From: Oscillospiraceae bacterium
GTDB taxonomy: Bacteria > Bacillota > Clostridia > Oscillospirales > Oscillospiraceae
Direction: 5' to 3'
Assembly: GCA_015068425.1 (NCBI GenBank)
Contig: SVKK01000011.1
Span: forward strand, 1 to 60,149
DNA length: 60,149 bases
This document shows positions 9,578 to 20,955 of the stretch, in pieces. The notes below the pieces were generated by a model, which made no database searches, had not been told where the DNA came from, and worked only from the letters and a program-made list of their open reading frames with translations. The position numbers and the translations under genes are program-made. Each line of letters begins with the position of its first letter. Position 1 is the stretch's first letter.

Positions 9578-9697
9578 AAAATCACAAAATACGAACAGGT
9601 TCATATTGTTAATTGCGAGACAAACTTTTACCGGTTTGGGAAGCGATTTTCTGTGGGTTTTGTGCTGTTTTGATATATGGAAAATGGAGGTGTTTTT

Positions 9698-10011
9698 ATG
9701 TCCCTTGAAGCAATTCAACTGATAAGCGAGGCGGAAGAACGAAGCCGAAGAATGAAGAGCGAGAGTTTAGCAGAGGCAAAGAAGCGTGTTGCAGATGCCC
9801 ATGCCAAAGGTGAAGCACTCCTTTATGAAGCGGAAAGGACTGCCGAGGCAGAGCTGGAAGCGTTATACAACACAGCAACAAAGGATGCTGCTTCTGCTGC
9901 TGAGAAACGAGCCGAAGAAGGCATAGCGATGGAAAAACGCATGAAAGCCTTGGCCGAGCAGAAAATGGAGGAAGCTGTCTCCTTTATTGTTGAAAGGATA
10001 GTGAATGACTG

Positions 10012-10012
<1 letters not shown>
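9698..10012 (+). CDS. V-type ATPase peripheral stalk subunit G/H (operon 2)
   Basis: 104 residues from the ATG at 9698 (TGGAGG about 8 bases upstream), equal in length to its operon 1 paralogue. An upstream ATG at 9677 is less likely because it precedes the ribosome binding site. Coiled-coil helix rich in Glu/Ala/Lys. It shares the AEAKKRVADAHAKGE-like core and C-terminal IVERIV with copy 1 but differs at most other positions. It overlaps the subunit I start by one base (TGATG), the same coupling as in operon 1. Confidence 0.84.
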
Positions 10013-12464
<2,452 letters not shown>

Positions 12465-12497
12465 GTCAAAGCCGTTCCGAAGAAAGGAATAAGCAAA

Positions 12498-13094
12498 ATG
12501 AAGGGTATTGATAAAATTTCTGCACGCATAGAAGCGGATGCGCGCCTGGAGGTTGAAGCCATTGAGGCCGAGACCCGGAGAAAATGCGGAGAGATTGAGG
12601 CTGAATACACTGCAAAAGCCGCTGAAATATATGAAAAACGCATTACTGCGGGCAAAGCGGAGTGCGCCGCCCGCAGCGAGCGCCTGAGCGCCGTGGCAGA
12701 TATGGAAGCGCGAAAATCCATTCTTGTTTTCAAGCAGGCAATGGTGAGCGAAGCGTTTGATAAGGCTGTAGAGGCTATAATTAATATGCCCGAGAAGGAC
12801 TATGTGGAATTTCTCGCTCATCAGGCGGCAGTGGCCAGTTCTGACGGCAAGGAGAAGCTTGTCTTTTCCCAGCGTGATTTGGGTCTTGCCGAAGCGGTTG
12901 CAGAGCGGGCAAATGCGCTTCTGAGAGAAAACGGACGGAAAGCGGAGCTAACTGTTTCTGCTGAAACGGCTGAAATTCCCGGAGGAATTATTCTCAGAAG
13001 GGGCGATATAGAGGTGAACTGCGCCGTGGATGCCCTTGTTCAGCATAGCAGAAAGAGTATGGCGGCTCAGGTGGCGGGGATCCTTTTCGATTAA
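12498..13094 (+). CDS. V-type ATPase subunit E (operon 2)
   Basis: 198 residues with the long N-terminal helix and a C-terminal domain ending in GGIILRRGDIEVN. Same architecture as the operon 1 protein, but diverged throughout. The AGGAGG motif right after its stop serves subunit C. Confidence 0.9.
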   Translation: MKGIDKISARIEADARLEVEAIEAETRRKCGEIEAEYTAKAAEIYEKRITAGKAECAARSERLSAVADMEARKSILVFKQAMVSEAFDKAVEAIINMPEKDYVEFLAHQAAVASSDGKEKLVFSQRDLGLAEAVAERANALLRENGRKAELTVSAETAEIPGGIILRRGDIEVNCAVDALVQHSRKSMAAQVAGILFD

Positions 13095-13107
13095 AGGAGG
13101 AAGCGGC

Positions 13108-14088
13108 TTGTCAAAGGTTAAAGATACGGAATATCTGATGCTTTCGGCGGTGCTGCGCGCTAAAGAAGCGAAGCTCCTGAGCAAAGCCGATTATGAGCGT
13201 ATGCTGCTTGAGCCGGATTTCAGCGCGGCCTGTCGCATAATTGCCGATAGAGGCTACAAGGATATGTCCGAAATGGATACAAATCAAATCAACAAAGCCC
13301 TTGCGGAGCGGAGAGCTTCCGAGCTTGCGGAAATAAGGGAGCTTATTCCCGACCAGAGTCTTCTGGATCTTTTCCGCATGAAATATGGCTACCATAACGC
13401 AAAGCTTCTTGTTAAAAGCAAGGGCGATTTAAGCTCCTGCGCACACCTTATAAGTGATTCCGGCAGATTTACTATGGAACAGCTTCGTGAGGTGTATGAT
13501 TCGGAGGAGGGCAACGGTGATCTCCCCAAGATTTATGCCGATGCCATAAGAGAATCGAGAAATGCCCTTGCCCGCACAAACAACCCCCAGCTGGCGGAGT
13601 TTATTCTGGATAAGGCATACTACCACGATATGCTGGTCCACGCGGAGAAAACAGGGAAAAGCTATATAATCAATTACATACGAAACCGTATTGACAGAAC
13701 AAATCTCAGAAGCACTCTCCGCACTATGTATATGGGGCGACGGGGAGAACTGCTGAAATACGCTCTCATAGAAGGCGGAAATATCAGTATTGACGAAATA
13801 CTGAATTCTATGGATGTGAAAGACGACCTGATAAAGCTTTATTCTTCCTCTATCTTCCATAAAGCCGCAGAAGTTCCCACTATGACCGAGTTTGAACTGG
13901 AATCGGATAATGCGATTGAACTTTATGTTTCCAGCGGAAGCTATATCGCCTTCGGACCGGAAGTGGTTATCGAATATATGGCAGCATTGGAGAATGAGGT
14001 AATGGCCCTGAGAATAATATTGACGGGACGCATAATGGGCATAAGCACCGAAGCGCTCCGGGGAAGGCTGCGTGAGAGCTATGTATAA
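13108..14088 (+). CDS. V-type ATPase subunit C (operon 2)
   Basis: About 326 residues from TTG 13108, seven bases after AAAGGAGG (13094-13100). The longer frame beginning at 13030 would overlap subunit E by 65 bases and is rejected. TTG with the same spacing is used in operon 1, so the weak start codon is conserved, perhaps to limit synthesis of a one-per-complex subunit. Diverged from copy 1 until base 13996, after which the last 31 codons match exactly. Confidence 0.88.
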   Translation: MSKVKDTEYLMLSAVLRAKEAKLLSKADYERMLLEPDFSAACRIIADRGYKDMSEMDTNQINKALAERRASELAEIRELIPDQSLLDLFRMKYGYHNAKLLVKSKGDLSSCAHLISDSGRFTMEQLREVYDSEEGNGDLPKIYADAIRESRNALARTNNPQLAEFILDKAYYHDMLVHAEKTGKSYIINYIRNRIDRTNLRSTLRTMYMGRRGELLKYALIEGGNISIDEILNSMDVKDDLIKLYSSSIFHKAAEVPTMTEFELESDNAIELYVSSGSYIAFGPEVVIEYMAALENEVMALRIILTGRIMGISTEALRGRLRESYV

Positions 14089-14407
14089 GATCGCAGTAAT
14101 AGGCGGCGCGGACAGCGTAATTGGCTTCAAGGCACTGGGACTGGATACATTTCCTGTGGATAGTGCAGAGAGCGCGAAAAAGGCGCTTCGAGCCGCAACA
14201 AAAGCGGAGGAAAACGGCGATGAATATGCCATCATCTATGTAGAAGAGACGGTGGCGCAGCACATGCTGGAAGAGATCAGCCGTTTTCAGGAGAAACCCA
14301 GCCCTGCCATAATCCTTATACCGGGCAGAGACGGTCCCATAGGCTTGGGACTGAGCGCCCTGAAGGAAGCAGTAGAAAAGGCAGTCGGCAGCGACATCTT
14401 GGGTTAG
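14081..14407 (+). CDS. V-type ATPase subunit F (operon 2)
   Basis: Identical in DNA and protein to 5010-5336. It lies wholly inside the duplicated tract and overlaps subunit C by eight bases as in copy 1. Confidence 0.9.
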   Translation: MYKIAVIGGADSVIGFKALGLDTFPVDSAESAKKALRAATKAEENGDEYAIIYVEETVAQHMLEEISRFQEKPSPAIILIPGRDGPIGLGLSALKEAVEKAVGSDILG

Positions 14408-14680
14408 CCTGAGCTGTATAATCCAAACCCGTTTCTGAAATCATATCCGTCGGCATTGCCGCGTTATCGGCTTTTGAAGGGCGCAAAGCCCATCTGCAAG
14501 CCTCTGCCTTGCACTGCCTTAGTATATGAATTCAGAAATCTGCGACTCCACGGGAATGGATTTTTGTGTCAGGCAAAATTGAATGATGCAGGTGGGCTTT
14601 TTGCCCGCCAAAGAGTGAAATGCGGCATGACGCTAAAATCCGTCCCGTGGAGCGGGTTCGGATTATATAGCTCAGGCTAA
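14404..14680 (+). other. Structured three-way-junction element between F and A (copy 2)
   Basis: Second copy of the 5333-5609 element, displaced by 9071 bases, with every stem retained (P1 14404-14431/14653-14680; P2 14432-14446/14524-14538; P3 14546-14555/14643-14652). Because the whole tract is identical, the second copy gives no covariation evidence for or against the fold. Confidence 0.75.
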
Positions 14681-14693
14681 AGGAGGAAATCTA

Positions 14694-16457
14694 ATGAGCG
14701 GAAAAGTAATAAAGGTAGCGGGCCCGCTGGTAGTAGCGGAGGGACTTTCCGACGCCAACGTAAGTGACGTTGTGCGCGTAGGTCCCCAGCACCTTATAGG
14801 TGAGATACTGAATATGACCGGGGACCGCGCATCCATACAGGTATACGAAGAGACCACCGGCCTTGGCCCGGGCGCCGAGGTAGTAACCACAGGCGTGCCC
14901 CTCAGCGTTGAACTGGGACCCGGAATGCTGGAGGGTATCTACGACGGAATCCAGCGTCCTCTTACGGAGATAAGAGAGCTGTGCGGCCATACCATAGCCC
15001 GCGGCATCACAGTGCCAGCTCTGGACAGAAGCAAGAAATGGAGCTTTGTACCCACTGTAAAACCCGGCGACACCGTAGTTCCCGGCGATGTAATAGGTAC
15101 AGTTCAGGAGACCAGCGCAATACTCCATAAGATCCTTGTGCCCACAGGCAAGGGCGGCACCGTAAAGAGCATAGACTCCGGTGAGTTCACAGTAGAAGAT
15201 ACCGTCTGCGTAGTGGAAAACAAGGGCAAGGAAATCGCCCTTACTATGATGCAGAAGTGGCCCGTCCGAGTAGGCAGACCTTACGCGAAGAAGTTTGTTC
15301 CGGATAAGCCCCTGCAGAGCGGACAGAGAATAGTAGACACCATGTTCCCCGTAGCCAAGGGCGGCACGGCAGCAATCCCCGGCCCCTTCGGCAGCGGCAA
15401 AACCGTAATGCAGCACGCGCTGGCAAAATGGTCCGACGTGGACATCGTTGTGTATATAGGCTGCGGCGAACGCGGCAATGAGATGACGGACGTTCTGATG
15501 GAGTTCCCCGAGCTTATAGACCCCCATACCGGCGAACCCCTTATGAAGCGTACCGTGCTTATAGCAAACACTTCTGACATGCCCGTTGCAGCCCGTGAAG
15601 CCAGTATCTATACCGGCATCACCATCGCAGAGTATTTCAGAGATATGGGTTATGACGTAGCGGTTATAGCCGACTCCACCTCCCGCTGGGCAGAAGCACT
15701 GCGAGAGATGAGCGGACGACTGGAAGAGATGCCCGGCGAAGAAGGCTATCCCGCCTATCTGGCCAGCCGCATCGCCCAGTTCTATGAGCGTGCCGGCGTT
15801 ATCCAGTGCCTTGGCAGCGACGAGAGAAAAGGCTCCCTCACCGCCGTTGGCGCCGTATCTCCTCCGGGCGGTGACATATCCGAACCCGTAAGCCAGGCAA
15901 CTATGCGTATAACCAAGGTGTTCTGGGCTCTGGACTCCAGCCTTGCATATGCAAGACACTTCCCCGCCATCAACTGGCTGAACTCCCACTCTCTGTATCT
16001 GGATTCTCTCAAGCCCTGGTATGAGAGCAATTACCCCGGCTTCATCGCCAACAGAGACAAGGCAATGGCAATACTGCAGGAAGAAGCCAGCCTTAACGAG
16101 ATAGTACGCCTGGTTGGCGCAGATGCACTTGCTCCCGCCGAGCAGCTGACTCTGGCAACCGCAAAGATGATTCGCGAGGACTTCCTCCAGCAGAACTCCT
16201 TTGTGGATATAGACTCCTACTCCGAGACCGAGAGACAGTATCTGCTTATGGCAATGATACTGGACTTCGATGTTCAGGCAAGAGCAGCAATCAATCAGGG
16301 CGTAGAGCTTGGCAAGATAATGAATATCCCCGTAAGAGAAAAGATCGGCCGCGCAAAGAGTGTACCCGCCGATGCATATAAGGCAGAGTATGCCGTAATG
16401 AAAGAAGAAATGAAGGCTCAGATCGATGAGCTATGCCGCGGAGGTGAGCAGCTGTGA
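14694..16457 (+). CDS. V-type ATPase catalytic subunit A (operon 2)
   Basis: 587 residues, indistinguishable from 5623-7386, including silent positions. Walker A GPFGSGKT at residues 230-237. Complexes from either operon would therefore share the same catalytic head. Confidence 0.97.
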   Translation: MSGKVIKVAGPLVVAEGLSDANVSDVVRVGPQHLIGEILNMTGDRASIQVYEETTGLGPGAEVVTTGVPLSVELGPGMLEGIYDGIQRPLTEIRELCGHTIARGITVPALDRSKKWSFVPTVKPGDTVVPGDVIGTVQETSAILHKILVPTGKGGTVKSIDSGEFTVEDTVCVVENKGKEIALTMMQKWPVRVGRPYAKKFVPDKPLQSGQRIVDTMFPVAKGGTAAIPGPFGSGKTVMQHALAKWSDVDIVVYIGCGERGNEMTDVLMEFPELIDPHTGEPLMKRTVLIANTSDMPVAAREASIYTGITIAEYFRDMGYDVAVIADSTSRWAEALREMSGRLEEMPGEEGYPAYLASRIAQFYERAGVIQCLGSDERKGSLTAVGAVSPPGGDISEPVSQATMRITKVFWALDSSLAYARHFPAINWLNSHSLYLDSLKPWYESNYPGFIANRDKAMAILQEEASLNEIVRLVGADALAPAEQLTLATAKMIREDFLQQNSFVDIDSYSETERQYLLMAMILDFDVQARAAINQGVELGKIMNIPVREKIGRAKSVPADAYKAEYAVMKEEMKAQIDELCRGGEQL

Positions 16458-17827
16458 TCAAGGAATACAGAACAATACACGAGGTAGTAAGTCCTCTGAT
16501 GGTAGTAGAGCAGGTAGAAGGCGTAAGCTATGACGAGCTCTGCGAGATCCAGCTTCCCAACGGCGAGATCCGCCACGGCAAGGTACTGGAAGTAAACGGC
16601 GACAGAGCCGTAGTGCAGCTATATGAGAGCGCAGCGGGCATCAACCTGCGAGACAGCAAGGTGAGATTCCTTGGCCATCCTCTGGAGCTGGCCGTCAGCG
16701 AGGATATGCTGGGACGCGTGTTCAACGGCATGGGCAAGCCCATTGACGGAGGCCCCGAAATGCTGGCCGAAGCCCATCTGGATATAAACGGCCTTCCTAT
16801 GAACCCTGCAGCGAGAGCCTATCCCGCAGAGTTTATCCAGACCGGCGTCAGCACCATAGACGGACTTAATACCCTTGTCCGCGGCCAGAAGCTGCCCATC
16901 TTCTCCGGCAGCGGTCTGCCCCATAAGGAACTGGCAGCCCAGATAGCAAGACAGGCAAAGGTTCTGGGCGCAGACGATAAGTTCGCCGTTGTGTTCGCCG
17001 CAATAGGCATCACCTTCGAAGAGTCCGAGTTCTTTGTGCAGGAGTTTAAGCGCACCGGCGCAATAGACAGAACCGTTCTGTTTTCAAATCTGGCAAACGA
17101 GCCCGCCGTAGAGCGTATCGCCACTCCCCGAATGGCCCTGACCGCAGCAGAGTATCTGGCATTTGAGAAGGATATGCATGTTCTTGTTATCCTCACCGAC
17201 ATTACCAACTACGCCGAAGCTCTCCGCGAAATTTCCGCGGCAAAGAAGGAAGTCCCCGGCAGAAGAGGTTATCCCGGCTACCTGTATACGGACCTTGCAA
17301 CCATGTATGAGCGAGCAGGCCGCCGCATAGGCAAGGCAGGCTCCATCACCATGATACCCATACTGACCATGCCCGAGGATGACAAGACCCATCCCATCCC
17401 CGACCTTACCGGATATATTACGGAAGGCCAGATAATCCTGAACCGGGAGCTGTTCCGCAAGGGCATAGTACCTCCCGTGGATGTACTGCCCTCTCTCAGC
17501 CGACTGAAGGATAAGGGTATAGGCGTAGGCAAGACAAGAGAAGACCACAGCGGCACAATGAACCAGCTGTTCGCTGCCTATGCGGCAGGTAAGGATGCCA
17601 AGGAGCTTATGACCATACTTGGAGAAAGCGCGCTGAGCGAAACCGACAAGCTGTATGCAAAGTTTGCAGAAGCATTTGAAGAAAAGTATGTGAACCAGGG
17701 CAACGATACCAACCGGAGCATAGAGGAAACTCTGAACATCGGCTGGGAGCTTTTGAGCATACTACCCAGAAGCGAGCTGAAGCGAGTAAAGGTAGAGCAC
17801 ATCGAGAAGTATATGCCCAAAGAGTAA
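16454..17827 (+). CDS. V-type ATPase non-catalytic subunit B (operon 2)
   Basis: 457 residues, indistinguishable from 7383-8756. GTGA overlap with the A stop codon. Confidence 0.96.
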   Translation: MIKEYRTIHEVVSPLMVVEQVEGVSYDELCEIQLPNGEIRHGKVLEVNGDRAVVQLYESAAGINLRDSKVRFLGHPLELAVSEDMLGRVFNGMGKPIDGGPEMLAEAHLDINGLPMNPAARAYPAEFIQTGVSTIDGLNTLVRGQKLPIFSGSGLPHKELAAQIARQAKVLGADDKFAVVFAAIGITFEESEFFVQEFKRTGAIDRTVLFSNLANEPAVERIATPRMALTAAEYLAFEKDMHVLVILTDITNYAEALREISAAKKEVPGRRGYPGYLYTDLATMYERAGRRIGKAGSITMIPILTMPEDDKTHPIPDLTGYITEGQIILNRELFRKGIVPPVDVLPSLSRLKDKGIGVGKTREDHSGTMNQLFAAYAAGKDAKELMTILGESALSETDKLYAKFAEAFEEKYVNQGNDTNRSIEETLNIGWELLSILPRSELKRVKVEHIEKYMPKE

Positions 17828-17839
17828 GGGGGAAGAGTG

Positions 17840-18499
17840 ATGCCAAAAACAGCGGTAACCCCCACAAGAATGGTACTGAACCAGCTGAAGGGCCGCCTGA
17901 AGACCGCAACCCGCGGACACAAGCTGCTGAAGGATAAGCGCGACGAGCTAATGCGTCAGTTTATGGACGTGGTGCGGAAGAACAAGGAGCTTCGACTGAA
18001 GGTGGAAGCGGGATTGACGGAAGCCTTCGGAGCGCTGACTGTAGCCAGTGCGGTAATGAGTCCTGAGATGCTGGAGCAGGCACTGATGTACCCGAGGCAG
18101 AGCGTGGAGCTGGGAGTAGGCTTCAAAAATGTAATGAGCGTTGATGTGCCGGAATATACCTTCCGAACCCAGAACGCAGACCCGGGAGAGATATATCCTT
18201 ACGGCTTTGCACAGACCAGCGGCGAGCTGGATATAGCGATGCAGAGCTTAAGCCGAGTGTTTGAGGATATGCTGGAGCTGGCTCAGATAGAGAAGACAAT
18301 GCAGCTTCTGGCGGAGGAGATAGAAAAGACCCGCCGCAGAGTAAACGCTCTTGAGTATGTTATGATTCCCGATATGAAGGAGAACATCAAGTTCATCACT
18401 ATGAAGCTGGAGGAAAACGACCTTTCCACCAAGGTTCGCCTTATGAAGGTTAAGGAAATGGTCCTCAAGCAGGCTCACGATTTCAAATATCCTCAGTGA
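17840..18499 (+). CDS. V-type ATPase subunit D (operon 2)
   Basis: 219 residues, indistinguishable from 8769-9428. Identity between the operons stops eight bases after this gene, inside the A-run of the terminator. Confidence 0.95.
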   Translation: MPKTAVTPTRMVLNQLKGRLKTATRGHKLLKDKRDELMRQFMDVVRKNKELRLKVEAGLTEAFGALTVASAVMSPEMLEQALMYPRQSVELGVGFKNVMSVDVPEYTFRTQNADPGEIYPYGFAQTSGELDIAMQSLSRVFEDMLELAQIEKTMQLLAEEIEKTRRRVNALEYVMIPDMKENIKFITMKLEENDLSTKVRLMKVKEMVLKQAHDFKYPQ

Positions 18500-18506
18500 A
18501 AAAAAG

Positions 18507-18544
18507 AAAAACCCGACTTGTGGAAACACACAGGTCGGGTTTTT
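18507..18544. terminator. Bidirectional terminator, V-ATPase operon 2 / CDF gene
   Basis: An 11-bp stem (18507-18517 with 18534-18544) that includes the A- and T-runs, with an inner TGTG-GAAA-CACA hairpin (18519-18530). It serves the plus-strand ATPase operon and the minus-strand CDF gene ending at 18552. Confidence 0.92.
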
Positions 18545-18551
18545 CCTTTTT

Positions 18552-19466
18552 TTAATGATGGTGGTGATGGTGGTGATGATGTTCGTGATGGTGATGTCCG
18601 TGGCTTTCTGTTTGCTCAATATGGCAGACTTTGTCGCTGCAGTTCTCGTCTTCCGTCTCCAGTTCAAGAGTAGAGTGGGAAATGCCAAGCTCTTTGAGTC
18701 TGCTGCGGACAAGACTCTTGCATAAATGGGGTTCGATGCCGGCAACTATATGCATAGTTGCGTAGTTATTCACTCCGTCTATGCTCCAGATGTGGATATG
18801 GTGAACATCAATAATACCCTCTATTTCGCAAAGTTTATCTCTCAAGCCGTCGATGCATATGCCATCGGGAGATTTTTCGAGAAAAAGTGAAATAGCATCT
18901 TTAAGATTGCGTGCGGCGTTGAAGCCGATGAAAAGGGCGATAGCAAGAGACATAAGAGGGTCAATGATAACAAAATCCGTAAAGCGCATAATAATTGCGC
19001 CCAGCAAAACCGCTGCCCAACCCAAAACATCCTCCAGCATGTGCAGGCTTACTGCCCTCTGGTTGTGAGACTGTCCGTGACTTGTTATCAGAGCTGCGGC
19101 AAAGTTGACGGCAAGACCGATAATGGCGAAAATAATCATGCCGCCGTAATTGACGGGCACGGGGTTAATAATTCTGTGAATGGCATTATATATCACTATA
19201 AGCGAGCCTAAAAGCAGGATAAGGTATGTTATAACTCCGCCGAGGACGGAAAGCCGTCCATAACCGTAGGTGTATTTTTCATCGGGCTGACTTCTGCTTT
19301 TCTTTTCAAGGAAAAATGCGAGACCAATGCTTGCGGCATCACCCAAATCATGGAGAGCATCGGAGATTATTGCGACGCTGCCCGTGAACATTCCGCCAAA
19401 AAATTCGAATATTGAAAAAGCCAGATTAAGTATAAAGGCTGTGAGAATTTTCTTTTCCGTCTTCAT
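18552..19466 (-). CDS. Cation diffusion facilitator exporter (Zn2+-type) with histidine-rich tail
   Basis: 304 residues, six predicted transmembrane helices and a cytoplasmic C-terminal domain. The metal site in helices 2 and 5 is of HxxxD/HxxxD type (H39-D43 and H142-D146), the arrangement associated with Zn2+ (and Co2+/Cd2+) CDF exporters. The protein ends in an extended tail of almost only histidine after a HGHHHHEH start, likely a metal buffer. Ribosome binding site AGGGAGG. Divergent from a TetR regulator, which is its probable controller. Confidence 0.93.
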   Translation of the reverse strand: MKTEKKILTAFILNLAFSIFEFFGGMFTGSVAIISDALHDLGDAASIGLAFFLEKKSRSQPDEKYTYGYGRLSVLGGVITYLILLLGSLIVIYNAIHRIINPVPVNYGGMIIFAIIGLAVNFAAALITSHGQSHNQRAVSLHMLEDVLGWAAVLLGAIIMRFTDFVIIDPLMSLAIALFIGFNAARNLKDAISLFLEKSPDGICIDGLRDKLCEIEGIIDVHHIHIWSIDGVNNYATMHIVAGIEPHLCKSLVRSRLKELGISHSTLELETEDENCSDKVCHIEQTESHGHHHHEHHHHHHHHH

Positions 19467-19499
19467 GTGAACCTCCCTGTTAAATCCGAACAGATAGTA

Positions 19500-19582
19500 C
19501 GGTAACGAACTTGCTGTATACTATTTTATGTGATAAGATATAAAAAACAATATTCAGCTTTGCTCCGGTGTATGTTACCGGA
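19500..19582. promoter_or_regulatory. Divergent control region of CDF and TetR genes with candidate operators
   Basis: For the TetR gene: TTGCTG (19511-19516), 17 bp, TAAGAT (19534-19539) with an extended TG at 19531. CGGTAAC at 19500-19506 is repeated inverted at 19574-19580, and the latter is part of a palindrome TCCGGT-N7-ACCGGA (19564-19582) between the promoter and the start codon. These are plausible TetR operator sites. Confidence 0.4.
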
Positions 19583-19599
19583 CATTTTTGGAGGTTTGT

Positions 19600-20151
19600 A
19601 TGGATAGACGCAGGAGAAAAACGAGAGAAGCCATCTTTGCTGCCTTTATTGACTTGCTTTCCGGAAAAGAATTTTCCCAAATAACTGTGGGAGAAATAAT
19701 CGAGAAGGCGGATGTGGGGCGGGCAACTTTTTATGGCCATTTCGAAACCAAGGATTATCTTTTGAAGGAGCTCTGTGAAGACCTTTTCTGCCATATATTT
19801 GACGCGGAGGAAAATGAACACCCCAATCACAGGCATCTCTTTAGCTGCGATGCTACCGAGTCTGCCTTTGCCCATTTGTTCCTTCATCTGCAGAAGAATG
19901 ATAACAACATTCTCCAGCTGCTCTCCTGCCGCAACAATGACTTATTCCTGCGCTATTTTAAGGAGCAGCTCAGCAAGATGGCGGAGAGCCAGATGCATCT
20001 TTTCGCAGGGAGAAAAAGCGAAAGGCTGCCCGAAAGCTTCTGGATAAACCATATATCCTCAACCTTTGTGGAAACACTTCGATGGTGGGTGGATAACGGA
20101 ATGAAGGAAACGGCAGAAGAAATAACGGAATATTTTTATCTTGCTGTATAA
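19600..20151 (+). CDS. TetR/AcrR family transcriptional regulator
   Basis: 183 residues from ATG 19600, five bases after GGAGG. An N-terminal helix-turn-helix (residues 5-50: KTREAIFAAFIDLL, ITVGEIIEKADVGRATFYGH) is followed by a helical ligand-binding region with a C-terminal part like the DhaS/TetR_C_7 group. Its placement back-to-back with a CDF exporter suggests it represses that gene and possibly itself; the inducer is unknown. An in-frame TTG at 19588 falls in the ribosome binding site and is rejected. Confidence 0.88.
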   Translation: MDRRRRKTREAIFAAFIDLLSGKEFSQITVGEIIEKADVGRATFYGHFETKDYLLKELCEDLFCHIFDAEENEHPNHRHLFSCDATESAFAHLFLHLQKNDNNILQLLSCRNNDLFLRYFKEQLSKMAESQMHLFAGRKSERLPESFWINHISSTFVETLRWWVDNGMKETAEEITEYFYLAV

Positions 20152-20187
20152 AAAAGCGTTCTGCCTTTAAGGGCAGAACGCTTTTTT
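20151..20187. terminator. Bidirectional terminator, TetR gene / tcdA
   Basis: A 15-bp stem (20151-20165 with about 20172-20187), TTTAAG loop. It contains the end of the TetR stop codon and abuts the stop of tcdA. Confidence 0.93.
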
Positions 20188-20899
20188 ATTCACTTTTTGC
20201 AAGACTGAGCACAACGTGCTGAGCCAGCAGAAGTCCCGCAGCGGCAGGAACCCAGACAAGAGAACCGGGTACGCTGCGGCGCCCGGGAGGAGGCGCCTCC
20301 CGTTGCTCTGGGCTAATACCCTCTTCGGGAGAGAAAACAACGTCCAAATGGTTAACGCCCTTTTTGCGAAGCTCTTTGCGTACAACTCTTGCAAGGGGAC
20401 AGCCCTCTGTTTTTGAAATGTCGCATATGCGCAGAAGACTTGCGTCGGTTTTGTTGCCGGTGCCGAGGGCGGAGACAATGGGGATGGAACGCTCTTTTGC
20501 GCTGAGAATAAGGTCTATCTTGCAGACAACGAGGTCAATGGCGTCCACAATGAAGTCGTAATTTTCGGTGAAAAATCTATCTCTGTCAGCGGCTTCGTAA
20601 CGGGCGAAAACCGTGCTTACTGCGCAGTCGGGGTTGATATCCCGGATGCGGCGAGCCATAGCTTCCGTTTTTTCCATTCCTACAGTGGAATCAAGTGCAA
20701 GTATCTGGCGGTTTATGTTGCTTTCGCCCACGCAGTCCTGATCTATAAGGGTGAGCCCTCCAACTCCGGCTCTGGCAAGAGCTTCGGCGCACCAGGAGCC
20801 GACTCCGCCTATTCCGAATATGGCAACGCGGGAATTTTTCAGTTTTTCCATAGCCTCGCTGCCAAGGAGCATTTCCTGGCGGAGAAATCTTTCAGACAT
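20186..20899 (-). CDS. tcdA: tRNA threonylcarbamoyladenosine dehydratase
   Basis: 237 residues, ThiF/E1-like fold. ATP-binding loop GIGGVGSWCAEALARAG near residues 29-45, then DQDCVGESNINRQ, GTGNKTDAS and the family segment TEGCPLARVVRKELRKKG. The enzyme uses ATP to cyclise t6A at position 37 of ANN-decoding tRNAs to ct6A. Single gene with its own terminator; start preceded by AGAGAGG. No CsdA/CsdE partner is in view. Confidence 0.93.
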   Translation of the reverse strand: MSERFLRQEMLLGSEAMEKLKNSRVAIFGIGGVGSWCAEALARAGVGGLTLIDQDCVGESNINRQILALDSTVGMEKTEAMARRIRDINPDCAVSTVFARYEAADRDRFFTENYDFIVDAIDLVVCKIDLILSAKERSIPIVSALGTGNKTDASLLRICDISKTEGCPLARVVRKELRKKGVNHLDVVFSPEEGISPEQREAPPPGRRSVPGSLVWVPAAAGLLLAQHVVLSLAKSE

Positions 20900-20917
20900 A
20901 AATGAACCCTCTCTTTG

Positions 20918-20948
20918 AAAAAAAGGCAGCCATCGGGCTGCCTTTTTT
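20918..20948 (-). terminator. Terminator of the PrsA-like gene
   Basis: 11-bp stem (20921-20931 with 20936-20946), ATCG loop. On the minus strand the T-run follows the stem, placing it just after the foldase stop at 20956. Confidence 0.92.
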
Positions 20949-20955
20949 ATAGTTA

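Larger units (their letters stand above)
13996..18507. repeat. Identical direct repeat, copy 2 (C 3' end through D)
   Basis: Partner of 4925-9436. Both flanks differ from copy 1 (diverged subunit C on the left, a different terminator and the CDF gene on the right), so each copy sits in unique sequence. Confidence 0.93.

Noticed and set aside
13030-13107. Long start of subunit C in operon 2
   Set aside because: It would overlap subunit E by 65 bases and leave an ideal ribosome binding site unused in front of the TTG at 13108.
18552-18600. Poly-histidine run considered as a cloning tag
   Set aside because: The run is continuous with a native CDF exporter, uses mixed CAT/CAC codons interrupted by Glu, and is followed by a native shared terminator.
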